Assembly (NCBI GenBank): GCA_003645535.1
Contig: QNFP01000003.1
Coordinates: forward strand, 1 to 51,932
DNA: 51,932 nucleotides
Origin: Gammaproteobacteria bacterium
GTDB lineage: Bacteria > Pseudomonadota > Gammaproteobacteria > Pseudomonadales > Porticoccaceae
Reading direction: 5' to 3'
Part shown: positions 9,169 through 17,173 of the stretch, piece after piece
Position numbering within the stretch: the stretch's first letter is position 1
Layout of the letters: each line of letters opens with the position of its first letter
The notes under the pieces: model-generated
Seen by the model: the letters and a program-made list of their open reading frames with translations, nothing else
Databases searched by the model: none
Told to the model about the DNA's origin: nothing
Program-made: the position numbers and the translations under genes

Positions 9169-9924
9169 CTAACTCACTGGCGGAATTGTATCGGTATTAA
9201 CGAAAGACGTTTCGGGAGTTTTTCCAAATTTCAATTGTGCTCTGAGACGCTTTCTGGAATCGCGAAACTGGACAAAAAAACCAGCAACGAAGAGCATTCC
9301 AACAAGGCCACTATACAACCCTTCCCTATATGTTGAGTCTGGTGACCAAGCCATGTAGATTACTGGGGAAAAAATCACCAGTGCGGATATCAATGCTAAT
9401 ATGAATATCATGAACTTATCTGGTGATCGGAATAACCCTCTTTCAGAGAGTACCAGACCTTCGTTATCCAGAGGTAACTTGCGATGTTTTCCCAAGATAT
9501 TCCAATACTCCGTATCCGAACTCTTAAGACAGTCAACGCTATCAGGATAACACCCTTCAAATTTGCGATATTTGATCGAATCCAGCGCTTGCCGGAAACA
9601 ATTCATCTGCCGATAAGTAATTAGTCTGCTGGCGTGTATTGACAGCAGTTCCTTAATGATTACTATATTTATCAGGCCGATGAGAACCAGTATCGCACCA
9701 AAAATATAGTTAAATGGTGCCTTGATAGTTATCCCTCCATCCTCCGAGTAAAGCTTGAATATAGTCATAAGCGCTGTAACTACGACAGACGACACTACCA
9801 GTGATAGCTTGAACAGAGAATACTTTCGTGCGTTGCAATCCGCTAAATACTCAGCCAACATGGCCATTTCCGTATTAATATTGTTAAAGCAAATTTTGTC
9901 GTCTTCACTATATACGCGCTCCAT
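9169..9924 (-). CDS. Four-helix membrane protein (SLATT-like arrangement), next to subtilisin gene
   Basis: The 251-residue protein has two N-proximal transmembrane helices (about 38-60 and 75-95), a cytosolic charged region with a Cys pair, and two more helices (about 170-193 and 203-222). A basic tail (RDSRKRLRAQLKFGK) follows. The N-terminal helical hairpin followed by a long amphipathic helix recalls SLATT-type predicted pore-forming effectors, but the resemblance is only architectural. The gene lies 99 bp downstream of the subtilisin-like protease on the same strand, and the pair could share the operator at 11389. A peptidase/membrane-effector pairing is an inference; gasdermin was considered and does not fit four helices. 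Confidence 0.6.
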   Translation of the reverse strand: MERVYSEDDKICFNNINTEMAMLAEYLADCNARKYSLFKLSLVVSSVVVTALMTIFKLYSEDGGITIKAPFNYIFGAILVLIGLINIVIIKELLSIHASRLITYRQMNCFRQALDSIKYRKFEGCYPDSVDCLKSSDTEYWNILGKHRKLPLDNEGLVLSERGLFRSPDKFMIFILALISALVIFSPVIYMAWSPDSTYREGLYSGLVGMLFVAGFFVQFRDSRKRLRAQLKFGKTPETSFVNTDTIPPVS

Positions 9925-10023
9925 GGAAGCTCCTTTAGGTTGGTATGGGCTAGCAATAATTCATATCAGCTTTATACCTAACAGAAGGCACAACTCACGA
10001 TGAAACCTTCGCTGTAAAACCTG

Positions 10024-11229
10024 CTATTGAGGCGCTTGCACCAATCCGTTTCCTAGATCGACTAGTTCCCCTTGTGTGGCGAATCTGGAGTGATCGCCGC
10101 TTGCGATTAATCTCGCTTCGAGAATGGATGCGTCAAGGCTACCGAATTGAGCACTGATCATCTGCGCCCACAGCGCTGCCACTCCAGCGACATGCGGAGT
10201 AGCCATACTGGTGCCACTAAGGGAGCGCAGCCCACCGCCTGCTTTTGCAGACACGACACCCACACCGGGCCCAACGATATTCGGCTTGGTATTGGAAAAA
10301 GGGGCGACCTTCAGATTTGCTCCCTCTTCCCCAACCGCGCCTACCGCCAGGATACCGGTAGCGGACGCGGGCGGAGCCACGGCCACTTCATACTGCGGTC
10401 TGTTACTTTCATTTCCAGACGCGGCGACGATAATCCCACTTTTGCCAAAATTTCCCTTGGCATTGACAAGACTGGCCAAGCTGTTGAAAAGATTAATATT
10501 CGCCCTGTAACCTTCCAGGGCGATGGAGGTCGCGGGCTCGGTCTCGAGTCCGTGAGCATCCATAAGGAATTTCACGTAACCCGGGAAATCAATCCCCAGG
10601 GACATGGAGATAACATTCGCACCCTCCTCCATTGCCCACTCTATGGCCGACACAATGTCAGTAGACGAACCGCCGCCGCTACCTAGCACCTTGCCTATAA
10701 TGGCATGATCGACCCCGCGGGCGACCCCGATTCGCGTCCCATCTACATCCCGACCAAAAATCGTCCCCGCGCAGTGGGTACCGTGGCCGTGAATATCGTC
10801 GTCGACCTCCTGTGTGAAATTTTTTCGGGTCAATAGCATCCCGGCAAAGGCCGAATGATTGGGGTCAATACCCGTATCCAAAACAGCCACCTTGACACCC
10901 GATCCATCAAAACCGGACGTATCGGCGCCCACCGCCTCAATGCCCCAGGTATTTCCTGAAGCGCTCGCATCAGCATCAGCGGAATCGACAGGCTCTATCA
11001 GCGTCAGCGGCATCGCCTCTGCGATGGCGAGCGTATCCGGGTCGCGCCGAATATCCTCCTGCTCGGTGCTACTGAGCTCGCTTGTCGAAATTTCGATGTC
11101 TGGTGTGGTCTCAAATGAGTTCGAGGATTCCCTCATCATTCCCATTACGCCGAATGCACTCCTGGAAATCCCTCCGAATTCCGGGGCCATTCTGTTTATA
11201 ACCTGAATAACCGAGTATTTCTTTTTCAT
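10024..11229 (-). CDS. Cytoplasmic subtilisin-like (S8) serine protease
   Basis: From the ATG at 11229 the protein has 401 residues. The S8 catalytic triad is complete: Asp118 (VAVLDTGID), His149 (HGHGTHCAGT) and Ser341 (GTSMATPHVAG), with oxyanion Asn273 (AASGNE). About 95 N-terminal residues precede the protease fold and could be a propeptide or regulatory region. There is no signal peptide, unlike most subtilases, which suggests an intracellular role. The 11229 start is preferred over 11289 because AGAGGGTGG precedes it at normal spacing. A GTGTAAT direct-repeat operator with a 22-bp spaced TACGCT lies about 160 bp upstream. Confidence 0.93.
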   Translation of the reverse strand: MKKKYSVIQVINRMAPEFGGISRSAFGVMGMMRESSNSFETTPDIEISTSELSSTEQEDIRRDPDTLAIAEAMPLTLIEPVDSADADASASGNTWGIEAVGADTSGFDGSGVKVAVLDTGIDPNHSAFAGMLLTRKNFTQEVDDDIHGHGTHCAGTIFGRDVDGTRIGVARGVDHAIIGKVLGSGGGSSTDIVSAIEWAMEEGANVISMSLGIDFPGYVKFLMDAHGLETEPATSIALEGYRANINLFNSLASLVNAKGNFGKSGIIVAASGNESNRPQYEVAVAPPASATGILAVGAVGEEGANLKVAPFSNTKPNIVGPGVGVVSAKAGGGLRSLSGTSMATPHVAGVAALWAQMISAQFGSLDASILEARLIASGDHSRFATQGELVDLGNGLVQAPQ

Positions 11230-11360
11230 GTGACCACCCTCTTGTGAATTTTTCGGATGTGAATATCTCCCGCTGATGGGTATTAACATACCCTCAGCAA
11301 TTCTGGTTCCGATGGCACGGTACAGGAACTGATCCTGTCACCGATGAGTTCTCATTGGAC

Positions 11361-11405
11361 AGCGTAGCCAAGAATCGGCCCGACCGGTATTACACGCAAT
11401 TACAC
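11361..11405 (-). promoter_or_regulatory. Operator site A plus -10, upstream of S8 protease
   Basis: Half-sites are at 11399-11405 and 11389-11395 (GTGTAAT on the minus strand, 10-bp period). The minus strand then has 22 bp and TACGCT (11366-11361), a possible -10 hexamer. It points at the protease start at 11229. Confidence 0.7.
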
Positions 11406-11424
11406 GAGCAAAATGTGGGGGTAG

Positions 11425-12390
11425 TTGGCGTGGCCCACGTTCGCGCCCCAGTCAATGGTGACTGATCTTCTCAACGGCACAGGCGGGCTGGGCTACCCGC
11501 CGCTGTACGGTAAAGACCTCAAAAACGCTTTGAATCATGTGGTAACGCGGCAGTTTCGATTTGCCTTTGAATTCGAAGAGCTGCCCACCCCCAAGAGCTT
11601 TATCGAGCCTGCCACCGAGGTGGCGTACGGCAGCCTCTATGCCGACCCGTTGGGCATTCCCCGACCGGTAGTTAACTACGAGATTATGGACACGGAGATG
11701 ACTGATGGCTGCTACGTGGTTGACGCCTATGCGCAGGTGGCGGGCAATGCCTCAAAGGGCATACAGGGGGTAGCACCCAAGATGCTGAATCAACTGGGTA
11801 CAAAAAACTTCACCCAGGTACAAACGGAGCAGCCCGGCACATTCAGCTACCAGGATCAGCAATACCAGTTTCGCGGCGCCGGCCATATTTTTGGCACCAC
11901 GCGGATGGGAGATGATTCCACCGATTCAGTGGTTAACTGGCAGCAACGCAGCTGGGATCACGCTAACTTGTTTATCGTCGGTTGCGGTGTGTTTCCCACT
12001 ACCGGCACTGCCAACCCCACGCTTACCGCTGCGGCTCTGGCGCTGTGGGCGGCGGATACCATCCAGGCGGAAATACAGCAGGGGGGTCGGTTGAGCATGT
12101 GCCGCTTTCTGCTCAGCCTGTCATTGTGCGTATTGGCCGCTTGTGCGGGCACAGGCGACGTGCTCGCACAACAAACCTTTTATCAAGTTGGTCCCGTTAT
12201 TTCCCTACTGAACGGCGTTTACGATGGCCAAACCCGGGTGGCTGAAATAAGAACACAGGGCGGCCAGGGGTTGGGCACTTGGGACAAGCCCAACGGCGAG
12301 GGGCTCATTGTCGATGGCGTATTCTACCAGGTATTGGCTGATGGCAGCGTAGCCACGCCCCCAGACACCGCGATCATGCCCTTCGCATAG
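11425..12390 (+). pseudogene. Fused fragments: GMC oxidoreductase C-terminus and acetolactate decarboxylase N-terminus
   Basis: Residues about 1-225 match the C-terminal domain of GMC oxidoreductases: the active-site His in GAGHIFGTTRMG and Asn in TGTANPTLTAAALALWAA. In the same frame there follows the start of an exported alpha-acetolactate decarboxylase: a lipoprotein signal (MCRFLLSLSLCVLAAC, Cys lipobox), then its N-terminal sheet with VYDGQTRVAEI, GLGTWDKPNGEGLIVDG and FYQVLADGSV. The decarboxylase stops after about 95 residues of an expected 240, and the GMC part lacks its FAD-binding half. The start would be a TTG directly after a stop. It is best read as debris joined by deletions. 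Confidence 0.7.
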
Positions 12391-12407
12391 CTTACGTTCT
12401 TTGAAGC

Positions 12408-12785
12408 ATGTCACTGCCGCAGGGCATGCCCTACACGCGGATCAGCGCCTACCTCGACCCCCAGCAAGCCATGCGCTTGCTAAAGCAGTGGCAGGACGCA
12501 ACCAGCAAAATCCCCAAGCTGCATTATCCACTGATTGAGGGCGAAAATTATTCTACCTGGACAGTAGAAGGAATATGCAGAGTGGTGCGAGAGTTTGGCT
12601 TGCGCGTGAACATAAATCTGATTCGCTACAACCCCTACTCTGAAAAACAGGGCAAGGAACCTTCACTGGCCCGCTATGAGCTCATAAAGAGGACCTACCA
12701 GGACTTTTTGCCTGAATCAAAAGTACAGATCGTCACTTGGGTTGGCTACGATGTCTATGCCGCCTGCGGGATGTTTTACTGCTGA
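12408..12785 (+). pseudogene. C-terminal fragment of an RlmN-like radical SAM protein
   Basis: The 125-residue frame resembles the C-terminal part of RlmN-type radical SAM enzymes: HYPLIEGEN, then INLIRYNPYSEKQG and a final YDVYAACGMFYC with Cys near the end. The radical SAM CxxxCxxC core is absent, so it cannot be an active enzyme. It starts 18 bp after the acetolactate decarboxylase fragment and its stop overlaps the ATG of the flavin reductase gene. Most likely it is another remnant brought together by recombination. The exact parent family is moderately certain. Confidence 0.55.
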
Positions 12786-13351
12786 TGGAAACGTGCTTTA
12801 GCAGCCAATCCCGTCAGCAGTTCAGACAATATTTTCAGCCCTCCCGGTTGGTTGTCGGTGTGGTATCAGGCGATAGTTGCGGGACTATTAATTTAATCAC
12901 CTTGAGCTTTAACACGCACTGCTCCTATAAGCCGCTCATGATGGCTTTCTCCATTCATAACAGTACTTATTCCTACCCGTTGTTCCAGCGTGCAGCGCAA
13001 TGTGTATTGGCCGTTCCAGGGGAAGGGTTGGCGCAAGAAGTATTGGAGTGCGGGATTCTGTCTGGCCGCCGCGTAAACAAATTAAAGAAATTCAATCTCA
13101 AACTGGAGAAAAGCCAGAACATTGATACACAGGGCTTGCGCGGGTGTATCGCCAACATTGAACTTGTCATAAGACAGCGCATCGAGGTTGGCGACAGCAT
13201 GATGCTCATAGCGGAAGTGATGAGCTATCGTGTGAATACCAGCATCAGGCAGCGCAACCTGTTGTCGCTGGGGCCCAGGACAGCGGGCTACGAAGTACTG
13301 GCCTCAAAAGGCATCCATCGAATCGGAGCTTATACAGCTACAAGGAGCTAA
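12785..13351 (+). CDS. Flavin reductase-like FMN-binding protein
   Basis: The 188-residue protein matches the flavin reductase-like (FMN-binding split barrel) fold. It has the N-terminal SRLVVGVVSG strand, INLITLSFNTHCSYKPLMMA, the motif SIHNSTYSYPLFQRA and an AVPGEGLAQEVLECGILSGR segment typical of the family. Such proteins reduce FMN/FAD with NAD(P)H or serve as flavin-donor partners. The ATG at 12785 is preferred over upstream frames because homology begins there. It is followed at 2 bp by the deaminase-fold gene, so the two are probably co-transcribed. It appears full length, unlike its upstream neighbours. Confidence 0.75.
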   Translation: METCFSSQSRQQFRQYFQPSRLVVGVVSGDSCGTINLITLSFNTHCSYKPLMMAFSIHNSTYSYPLFQRAAQCVLAVPGEGLAQEVLECGILSGRRVNKLKKFNLKLEKSQNIDTQGLRGCIANIELVIRQRIEVGDSMMLIAEVMSYRVNTSIRQRNLLSLGPRTAGYEVLASKGIHRIGAYTATRS

Positions 13352-13352
13352 C

Positions 13353-13787
13353 ATGGCACAAAGTAAACGACTTTCACAAACAGCCTGCTATCTGGAGATT
13401 GCCAAAACAGTCGCCAGGGTATCGCAGGACCCATCTACCCGTGTGGGGGCAGTTATTGTCGCCAGGGATGGCAGCGTTTCGCTGGGTTACAACCGCCTTC
13501 CAAAACGGGTGAAAAACGCACGCCAACACTGGAATCACCCCAACAAATACAAGCTGGTTATTACCGCCGAGATGGATGCGATTCAAAATGCCGCTGGGAC
13601 TGACTTGACCGGCGCTACGCTGTACCTGAGTGAAGCGGCCTGTACCCTGGGCGCAAAATCAGTCGTTGACTCGGGTATCGGGCACGTCGTCCACCCCATT
13701 GCCCGCTTGTCTACGGACAAGCAGGGTGATCACAACTATGCCTGCAAGTTATTGTCAGAAGCGAAGATCAAGGTGACTAAAAAATAG
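13353..13787 (+). CDS. dCMP-deaminase-fold protein with lost zinc ligands
   Basis: The 144-residue protein has the cytidine/dCMP deaminase fold (ARVSQDPSTRVGAVIVARDG, GYNRLP, LTGATLYLSE, VVDSGIGHVV). Active members need H-A-E and P-C-x-x-C. Here the first motif is T71-A-E and the second is A-C97-T-L-G100, so the zinc-binding His and one of two Cys are gone. The fold-forming residues remain, so it may be a binding or regulatory pseudoenzyme rather than simple decay. AAGGAG precedes the ATG at good spacing. The last 85 bp, from 13708 to just past the stop, recur at 24104-24188. Confidence 0.75.
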   Translation: MAQSKRLSQTACYLEIAKTVARVSQDPSTRVGAVIVARDGSVSLGYNRLPKRVKNARQHWNHPNKYKLVITAEMDAIQNAAGTDLTGATLYLSEAACTLGAKSVVDSGIGHVVHPIARLSTDKQGDHNYACKLLSEAKIKVTKK

Positions 13788-13792
13788 GGGGC
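13708..13792 (+). repeat. 85-bp repeat, copy 1 (3' end of deaminase-fold gene)
   Basis: This segment and 24104-24188 align without gaps over 85 bp, from TGTCTACGGACAAGCAG to ATAGGGGGC, with only a few substitutions. The second copy lies beside the IS6 element, so it marks a breakpoint of a past rearrangement. Confidence 0.85.
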
Positions 13793-13948
13793 GGTGCGCA
13801 TCCAGAAATGGCAGGGGCTGTTGCTTGACGCCCGCAGCGCTGGCGACGCGTAACGGGCCGCCCGAAGGGCGATCGTGTCTTTCTTGTTGAACGAAGCCGC
13901 TACGCGCCAGAAACCCCTAATCTCAGTCATAAACCATAATTCCCCTAC

Positions 13949-13969
13949 GCATGCCATGCCCGGCATGCG
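13949..13969. other. Hairpin upstream of the recombinase gene
   Basis: CGCATGCC (13949-13956) and GGCATGCG (13962-13969) form a perfect 8-bp stem with a 5-nt loop directly before the ribosome binding site AGAGGAA of the recombinase. It may be an element-end structure or may control translation. Confidence 0.5.
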
Positions 13970-13989
13970 GCTACAAGAGGAATTATGCC

Positions 13990-14895
13990 ATGAACAAAGC
14001 ACAGCAAAAACGATACCAATCACTGTACCAACAACATGTTAGCGCATTGCAGCGCCAAGGCAAGGCCTCAACTACTATTGATGTCTACTCCCGCGCCGTC
14101 AGGCGCATCACCGAGTACTTCGACCAATGCCCTGATCGCTTGACCATTGATCAGCTAAAAGACTACTTCACCGCACTCGTTAAAAGTCATTCCTGGAGTA
14201 CCGTTAGAGTTGACCGCAACGGCTTGCAGTTCTTCTACAAATACGTCCTCAATAAAGAGTGGGCCTGGGTCGATATCGTCAAGCCACCTGTCAAAAAAGT
14301 ACTGCCCGATATCCTGACCCTCAGAGAAGTCGAACGCCTTATCAACGGAACACGAGAGCTACGTTACCAAACCTTTATCTTGGCGGTCTACAGCATGGGC
14401 TTGCGCCTGGGTGAAACCTTGAATCTCAAAGTCGGCGATATTGATCAAGACCGTATGAAAGTCCACGTCCGCCAAGGCAAAGGAAGAAAGGATCGCTTTG
14501 TCACACTGCCGATGACGACTCTGCTTGCTTTGCGGGTATATTGGACAACACATCGTAATGCCCACTTATTGTTTCCCAATGGCAAAACATCCAAAGATCG
14601 ACACAGTGCCAAAACCCCAATGGATCGTGGTGGCATGCAAAAATCCATGCGGGTTATTGTTCGAGACTGCGGGATCAAAAAATCCATCACCGTTCATAGC
14701 CTACGACACAGCTATGGAGCCCACTTGGTCGAGGCCGGTGTTAACCTGCGGGCCATTCAGCACGAGATGGGGCACGAATCCCCCAAAACAACTGCCCTGT
14801 ACACCCAGCTGACGGAGGTGACACAGCAAAACACGGGGAAGCTCATTAACCGCCTGGTGGATCGAATGAACCTGTCACTCGACGGGGAGGTGTAG
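13990..14895 (+). CDS. Tyrosine recombinase/integrase of an IS91-type element
   Basis: The 301-residue protein has an N-terminal SAM-like core-binding domain (about 5-90) and a catalytic domain with the R-H-R-H-Y set. The first Arg is in SMGLRLGE, then HSLRHSYGAHLVE, HEMGHESPKTT and the nucleophile Tyr in TALYTQLTEV. The ATG at 13990 is chosen because AGAGGAA lies at the right distance; an upstream ATG at 13951 would run through the hairpin. No integron-integrase-specific insertion is evident, so it is not called IntI. It is 1 bp from the transposase gene. Confidence 0.88.
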   Translation: MNKAQQKRYQSLYQQHVSALQRQGKASTTIDVYSRAVRRITEYFDQCPDRLTIDQLKDYFTALVKSHSWSTVRVDRNGLQFFYKYVLNKEWAWVDIVKPPVKKVLPDILTLREVERLINGTRELRYQTFILAVYSMGLRLGETLNLKVGDIDQDRMKVHVRQGKGRKDRFVTLPMTTLLALRVYWTTHRNAHLLFPNGKTSKDRHSAKTPMDRGGMQKSMRVIVRDCGIKKSITVHSLRHSYGAHLVEAGVNLRAIQHEMGHESPKTTALYTQLTEVTQQNTGKLINRLVDRMNLSLDGEV

Positions 14896-14896
14896 C

Positions 14897-15943
14897 ATGG
14901 AGCTTGCCACCATCTCACACGACTACCTTGATCGCTTCAAAGACAGTCATGGTAAGTCGACGACCGCCGATCAATGGTCTGCCCTCAATGCCATTCTTGG
15001 CTGTCGGACAGCGCAGTACGGCGAACTGTATTTATCGTGCAAGGACTGTCATTGGCAAAGCAGACAACACCGCTCTTGCGGCCACCGCAGTTGTAATCGT
15101 TGTCAGAATCATTGCACGACGCAATGGCTGGAGCGGCAAACGCGTAAGTTGTTGCCGGTCGAGTACTTTATGGTGACGTTTACCTTGCCCGCTGAGTTAC
15201 GTGCAGTGGCAAAGGTCAATCAGCGTGAAATGTATGCGCTACTTTTTGAGTGTGCAGTTGCGACGCTTAAAATCTTTGGTTTGAATGAAAAAGGCCTAGC
15301 AGCAGAGCTGGCGATGACGGGGGTTCTCCACACCCATACCCGGCGTCTGGATTATCACCCGCACGTGCATATGATTGTGCCCGGTGGCGGGGTTAATATT
15401 CGGCGCAATGAGTGGCGAAAACTGAAAGGGCAATACCTGTTCAACGGCCTTAAGCTCGCGGCGGTGTTTCGGGGAAAGCTGTTAGCGGCAATTCGGAAAA
15501 CCGAACTGCCACTTCCTGTCACCCCAAACAAATGGGTTGTTCAGTGTATCCGTGTGGGACATGGGCTGCCCGCGTTAAAATACCTGTCGCGTTATTTGTA
15601 CCGGGGAGTCATCAGCAACCACAGTATTGTGAGTGATGATGGGGAATACGTTACCTTCAAATACAAGGACAGTGAAAGCGGGAAAATGAGAACACGTCGC
15701 TTACCGGGCGAGGATTTTTTATCTCTGGTGTTGCAACACACTCTGCCAAAAGGGTTCCGTCGAGCGCGTGACTATGGTTTCCTGCATGGTAATGCGAAAC
15801 GCTTACTACAGCGTGTACATTGGCTTCTTCAAGTTATGGTGCCCAAAGTGAGAGAGTGTCAGCGGCCACCGTTTCTTTGTCGGCTATGTCAGGCACCGAT
15901 GTCGATTGTTGGTTTTAAAGGGCCAACTCCCAGGTCGGGGTAA
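14897..15943 (+). CDS. IS91-family rolling-circle (HUH/Y2) transposase
   Basis: The 348-residue protein has the N-terminal zinc-finger cluster of IS91 transposases (Cys at about 46, 49, 58 and following, in CKDCHWQSRQHRSCGHRSC). The HUH motif is HPHVHMIVPGGG, followed by the paired tyrosines in KYLSRYLYRGV. A basic C-terminal region ends with a Cys pair (CRLCQ). It nicks and replicates one strand of the element. No frameshift is seen, and length is near the lower end for the family. Confidence 0.88.
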   Translation: MELATISHDYLDRFKDSHGKSTTADQWSALNAILGCRTAQYGELYLSCKDCHWQSRQHRSCGHRSCNRCQNHCTTQWLERQTRKLLPVEYFMVTFTLPAELRAVAKVNQREMYALLFECAVATLKIFGLNEKGLAAELAMTGVLHTHTRRLDYHPHVHMIVPGGGVNIRRNEWRKLKGQYLFNGLKLAAVFRGKLLAAIRKTELPLPVTPNKWVVQCIRVGHGLPALKYLSRYLYRGVISNHSIVSDDGEYVTFKYKDSESGKMRTRRLPGEDFLSLVLQHTLPKGFRRARDYGFLHGNAKRLLQRVHWLLQVMVPKVRECQRPPFLCRLCQAPMSIVGFKGPTPRSG

Positions 15944-16140
15944 CGGCCCGAGGGAACAAAACAGCCATTCATCCCACGTGGAGGGTCTGAATACTATGAC
16001 GTGACGGTCGTGCTTATTTTTATCACTGGCTACAGTGAGATTTGTGCTCGCCAAAAGAAAACAGCGCCGTCAGAAAGCAGCGTTCCATCCTTTAGATTTA
16101 TTGATTTATTCCCTATAGAGAGAACGGCAGAAACGGGCTC

Positions 16141-16195
16141 GTTCAACAATAGGATAAGTCGCGGCTGGCGCGCGACTTATCCTTATTCGTTATGT
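16141..16195 (-). other. attC-like integron recombination site behind the dCTP-deaminase-fold gene
   Basis: Read on the minus strand, it begins just after the gene's stop codon with ACATAAC (R'' consensus RYYYAAC, one mismatch) and ends with GTTGAAC (R' consensus GTTRRRY, perfect). Between them GGATAAGTCGCG pairs with CGCGACTTATCC (12 bp, 7-nt loop), and AATA pairs with TATT. This leaves an unpaired G and A on one arm, like the extrahelical bases of attC hairpins. The 55-bp length is at the short end for attC. No integron integrase is in the window. Confidence 0.55.
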
Positions 16196-17050
16196 TTACT
16201 TGCCGCTCCTATTAACTTCTAACTTGTTTGTTATTGACAATAGTAAGGCAGTTACGGCAGAAATTACAGAAATGAGCTCGCTGTTTTTGTCAATACTGCT
16301 CAAAGCTGGAAGCTGCGATGTAGCCGGAAACAACATTACTATCAATAACAATAGAACAGAGAGTGTCAAGGCATATAATGTGCCAGTCTTAAATAGCTCG
16401 TACCACTTGGTTTCATTCTTTAAATTTATTAACTTCCGTTCAATAAGGTTCTTTTTCCTGTAATCCTTGGTATATTTTCTTGCTTTTTGATAACGTTCCT
16501 CGCCTTCGGTCGATTCATAGTCATTCAAATACGTAAGTATCTTTGTTACCACTTCGCTGCTATACCTGCTTCTATCCTGAAGCAGCTGTTTCGTTTCTGA
16601 CTTGTGCCCTGGGTTGTCGGTCTCTGTTTCTACAGAGTGGAGTATTAAAGTCGCCATTCCCTTGTCTGACTGAATAGTAATATCCTCATTGGATGAATTG
16701 CAGAACGTGAGTAGAAGCCGCCCATTCCAGTGGGGATCAACTGTTACAGAGTTGACCAAAATTCCTTTCGCGCTTATACCTGATCGCGCATGTACGGTAC
16801 CGATGACGCTGCCCGTGAGATAAATTCTCTCTTGCGTCACTACGACAACTGTTTTATGAGCCTTAATGGTGATATCCACGATTTCATTTTTCTTATATTC
16901 TTTGGGATACAGCTCATCTGCCGTTTCAGGGTCGATAATAAAACCCATACGCAGATCATAACCAAGTGGACTGCATTGACTTTTTTTCCATGGCTCTATT
17001 ACAAAACGCTTTTCGCGTTGTTTTTTTAGGTCTTTGTCAGATAGTGCCAT
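16196..17050 (-). CDS. Membrane-anchored dCTP deaminase/dUTPase-fold protein lacking catalytic Glu
   Basis: Residues about 15-145 match the dCTP deaminase/dUTPase fold: SPLGYDLRMG (27-36), the ARS nucleotide-binding motif (HARSGISAKG, 87-96) and DPHWNGRLLLTF (105-116). In E. coli-type dCTP deaminase the last motif contains a catalytic Glu before Phe; here that residue is Thr115, so deamination is unlikely. After a charged linker there are two transmembrane helices (about 222-242 and 256-275). I infer a nucleotide-binding sensor or pore-type effector at the inner membrane. It follows the caspase gene after 123 bp and its stop abuts an attC-like site, so it may be a mobile cassette. Confidence 0.7.
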   Translation of the reverse strand: MALSDKDLKKQREKRFVIEPWKKSQCSPLGYDLRMGFIIDPETADELYPKEYKKNEIVDITIKAHKTVVVVTQERIYLTGSVIGTVHARSGISAKGILVNSVTVDPHWNGRLLLTFCNSSNEDITIQSDKGMATLILHSVETETDNPGHKSETKQLLQDRSRYSSEVVTKILTYLNDYESTEGEERYQKARKYTKDYRKKNLIERKLINLKNETKWYELFKTGTLYALTLSVLLLLIVMLFPATSQLPALSSIDKNSELISVISAVTALLLSITNKLEVNRSGK

Positions 17051-17074
17051 TCTATAAATTCCTGATTGAAAAAT

Positions 17075-17110
17075 AAAGCGTCGCTCAGCGGAAGATCAAA
17101 GTGACGCTTT
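17075..17110 (-). terminator. Hairpin with T-tract between caspase and dCTP-deaminase-fold genes
   Basis: AAAGCGTC (17075-17082) pairs with GACGCTTT (17103-17110); on the minus strand the stem is followed by ATTTTT. It could be a rho-independent terminator for the caspase transcript. A second overlapping dyad (AGCGGA...TCCGCT, 17087-17150) makes alternative folding possible. The loop is long (20 nt), so efficiency is uncertain. Confidence 0.45.
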
Positions 17111-17173
17111 TTTGCACAAGTAAAACGAGCGACACTTTAAACTGTCCGCTGGAACTATTTGGTTTGCCCCTTT

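Larger units (their letters stand above)
13788..16000 (+). mobile_element. IS91-type element with accessory tyrosine recombinase (ends undefined)
   Basis: A tyrosine recombinase and an IS91-type HUH transposase are adjacent (1 bp between them), the arrangement seen in several IS91-group elements. IS91 elements move by rolling-circle replication, lack long terminal inverted repeats and can carry adjacent DNA along. The exact ori and ter ends cannot be fixed by eye; GC-rich hairpins lie at 13949-13969 and near 13868. Its position between gene fragments and the TIR/caspase cluster fits capture of flanking DNA. Confidence 0.6.

Noticed and set aside
9169-9924. Bacterial gasdermin next to a protease
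   Set aside because: The protein has four clear membrane helices, while gasdermins are soluble beta-rich precursors.
13990-14895. Integron integrase IntI driving the attC-like sites
   Set aside because: The protein is short, lacks an evident IntI-specific insertion and is coupled to an IS91 transposase.
17087-17150. A second dyad (AGCGGA...TCCGCT with inner AAAGTGACGC/GCGACACTTT) as a third attC site
   Set aside because: No RYYYAAC or GTTRRRY core boxes flank it; the overlapping T-tract hairpin is the simpler reading.
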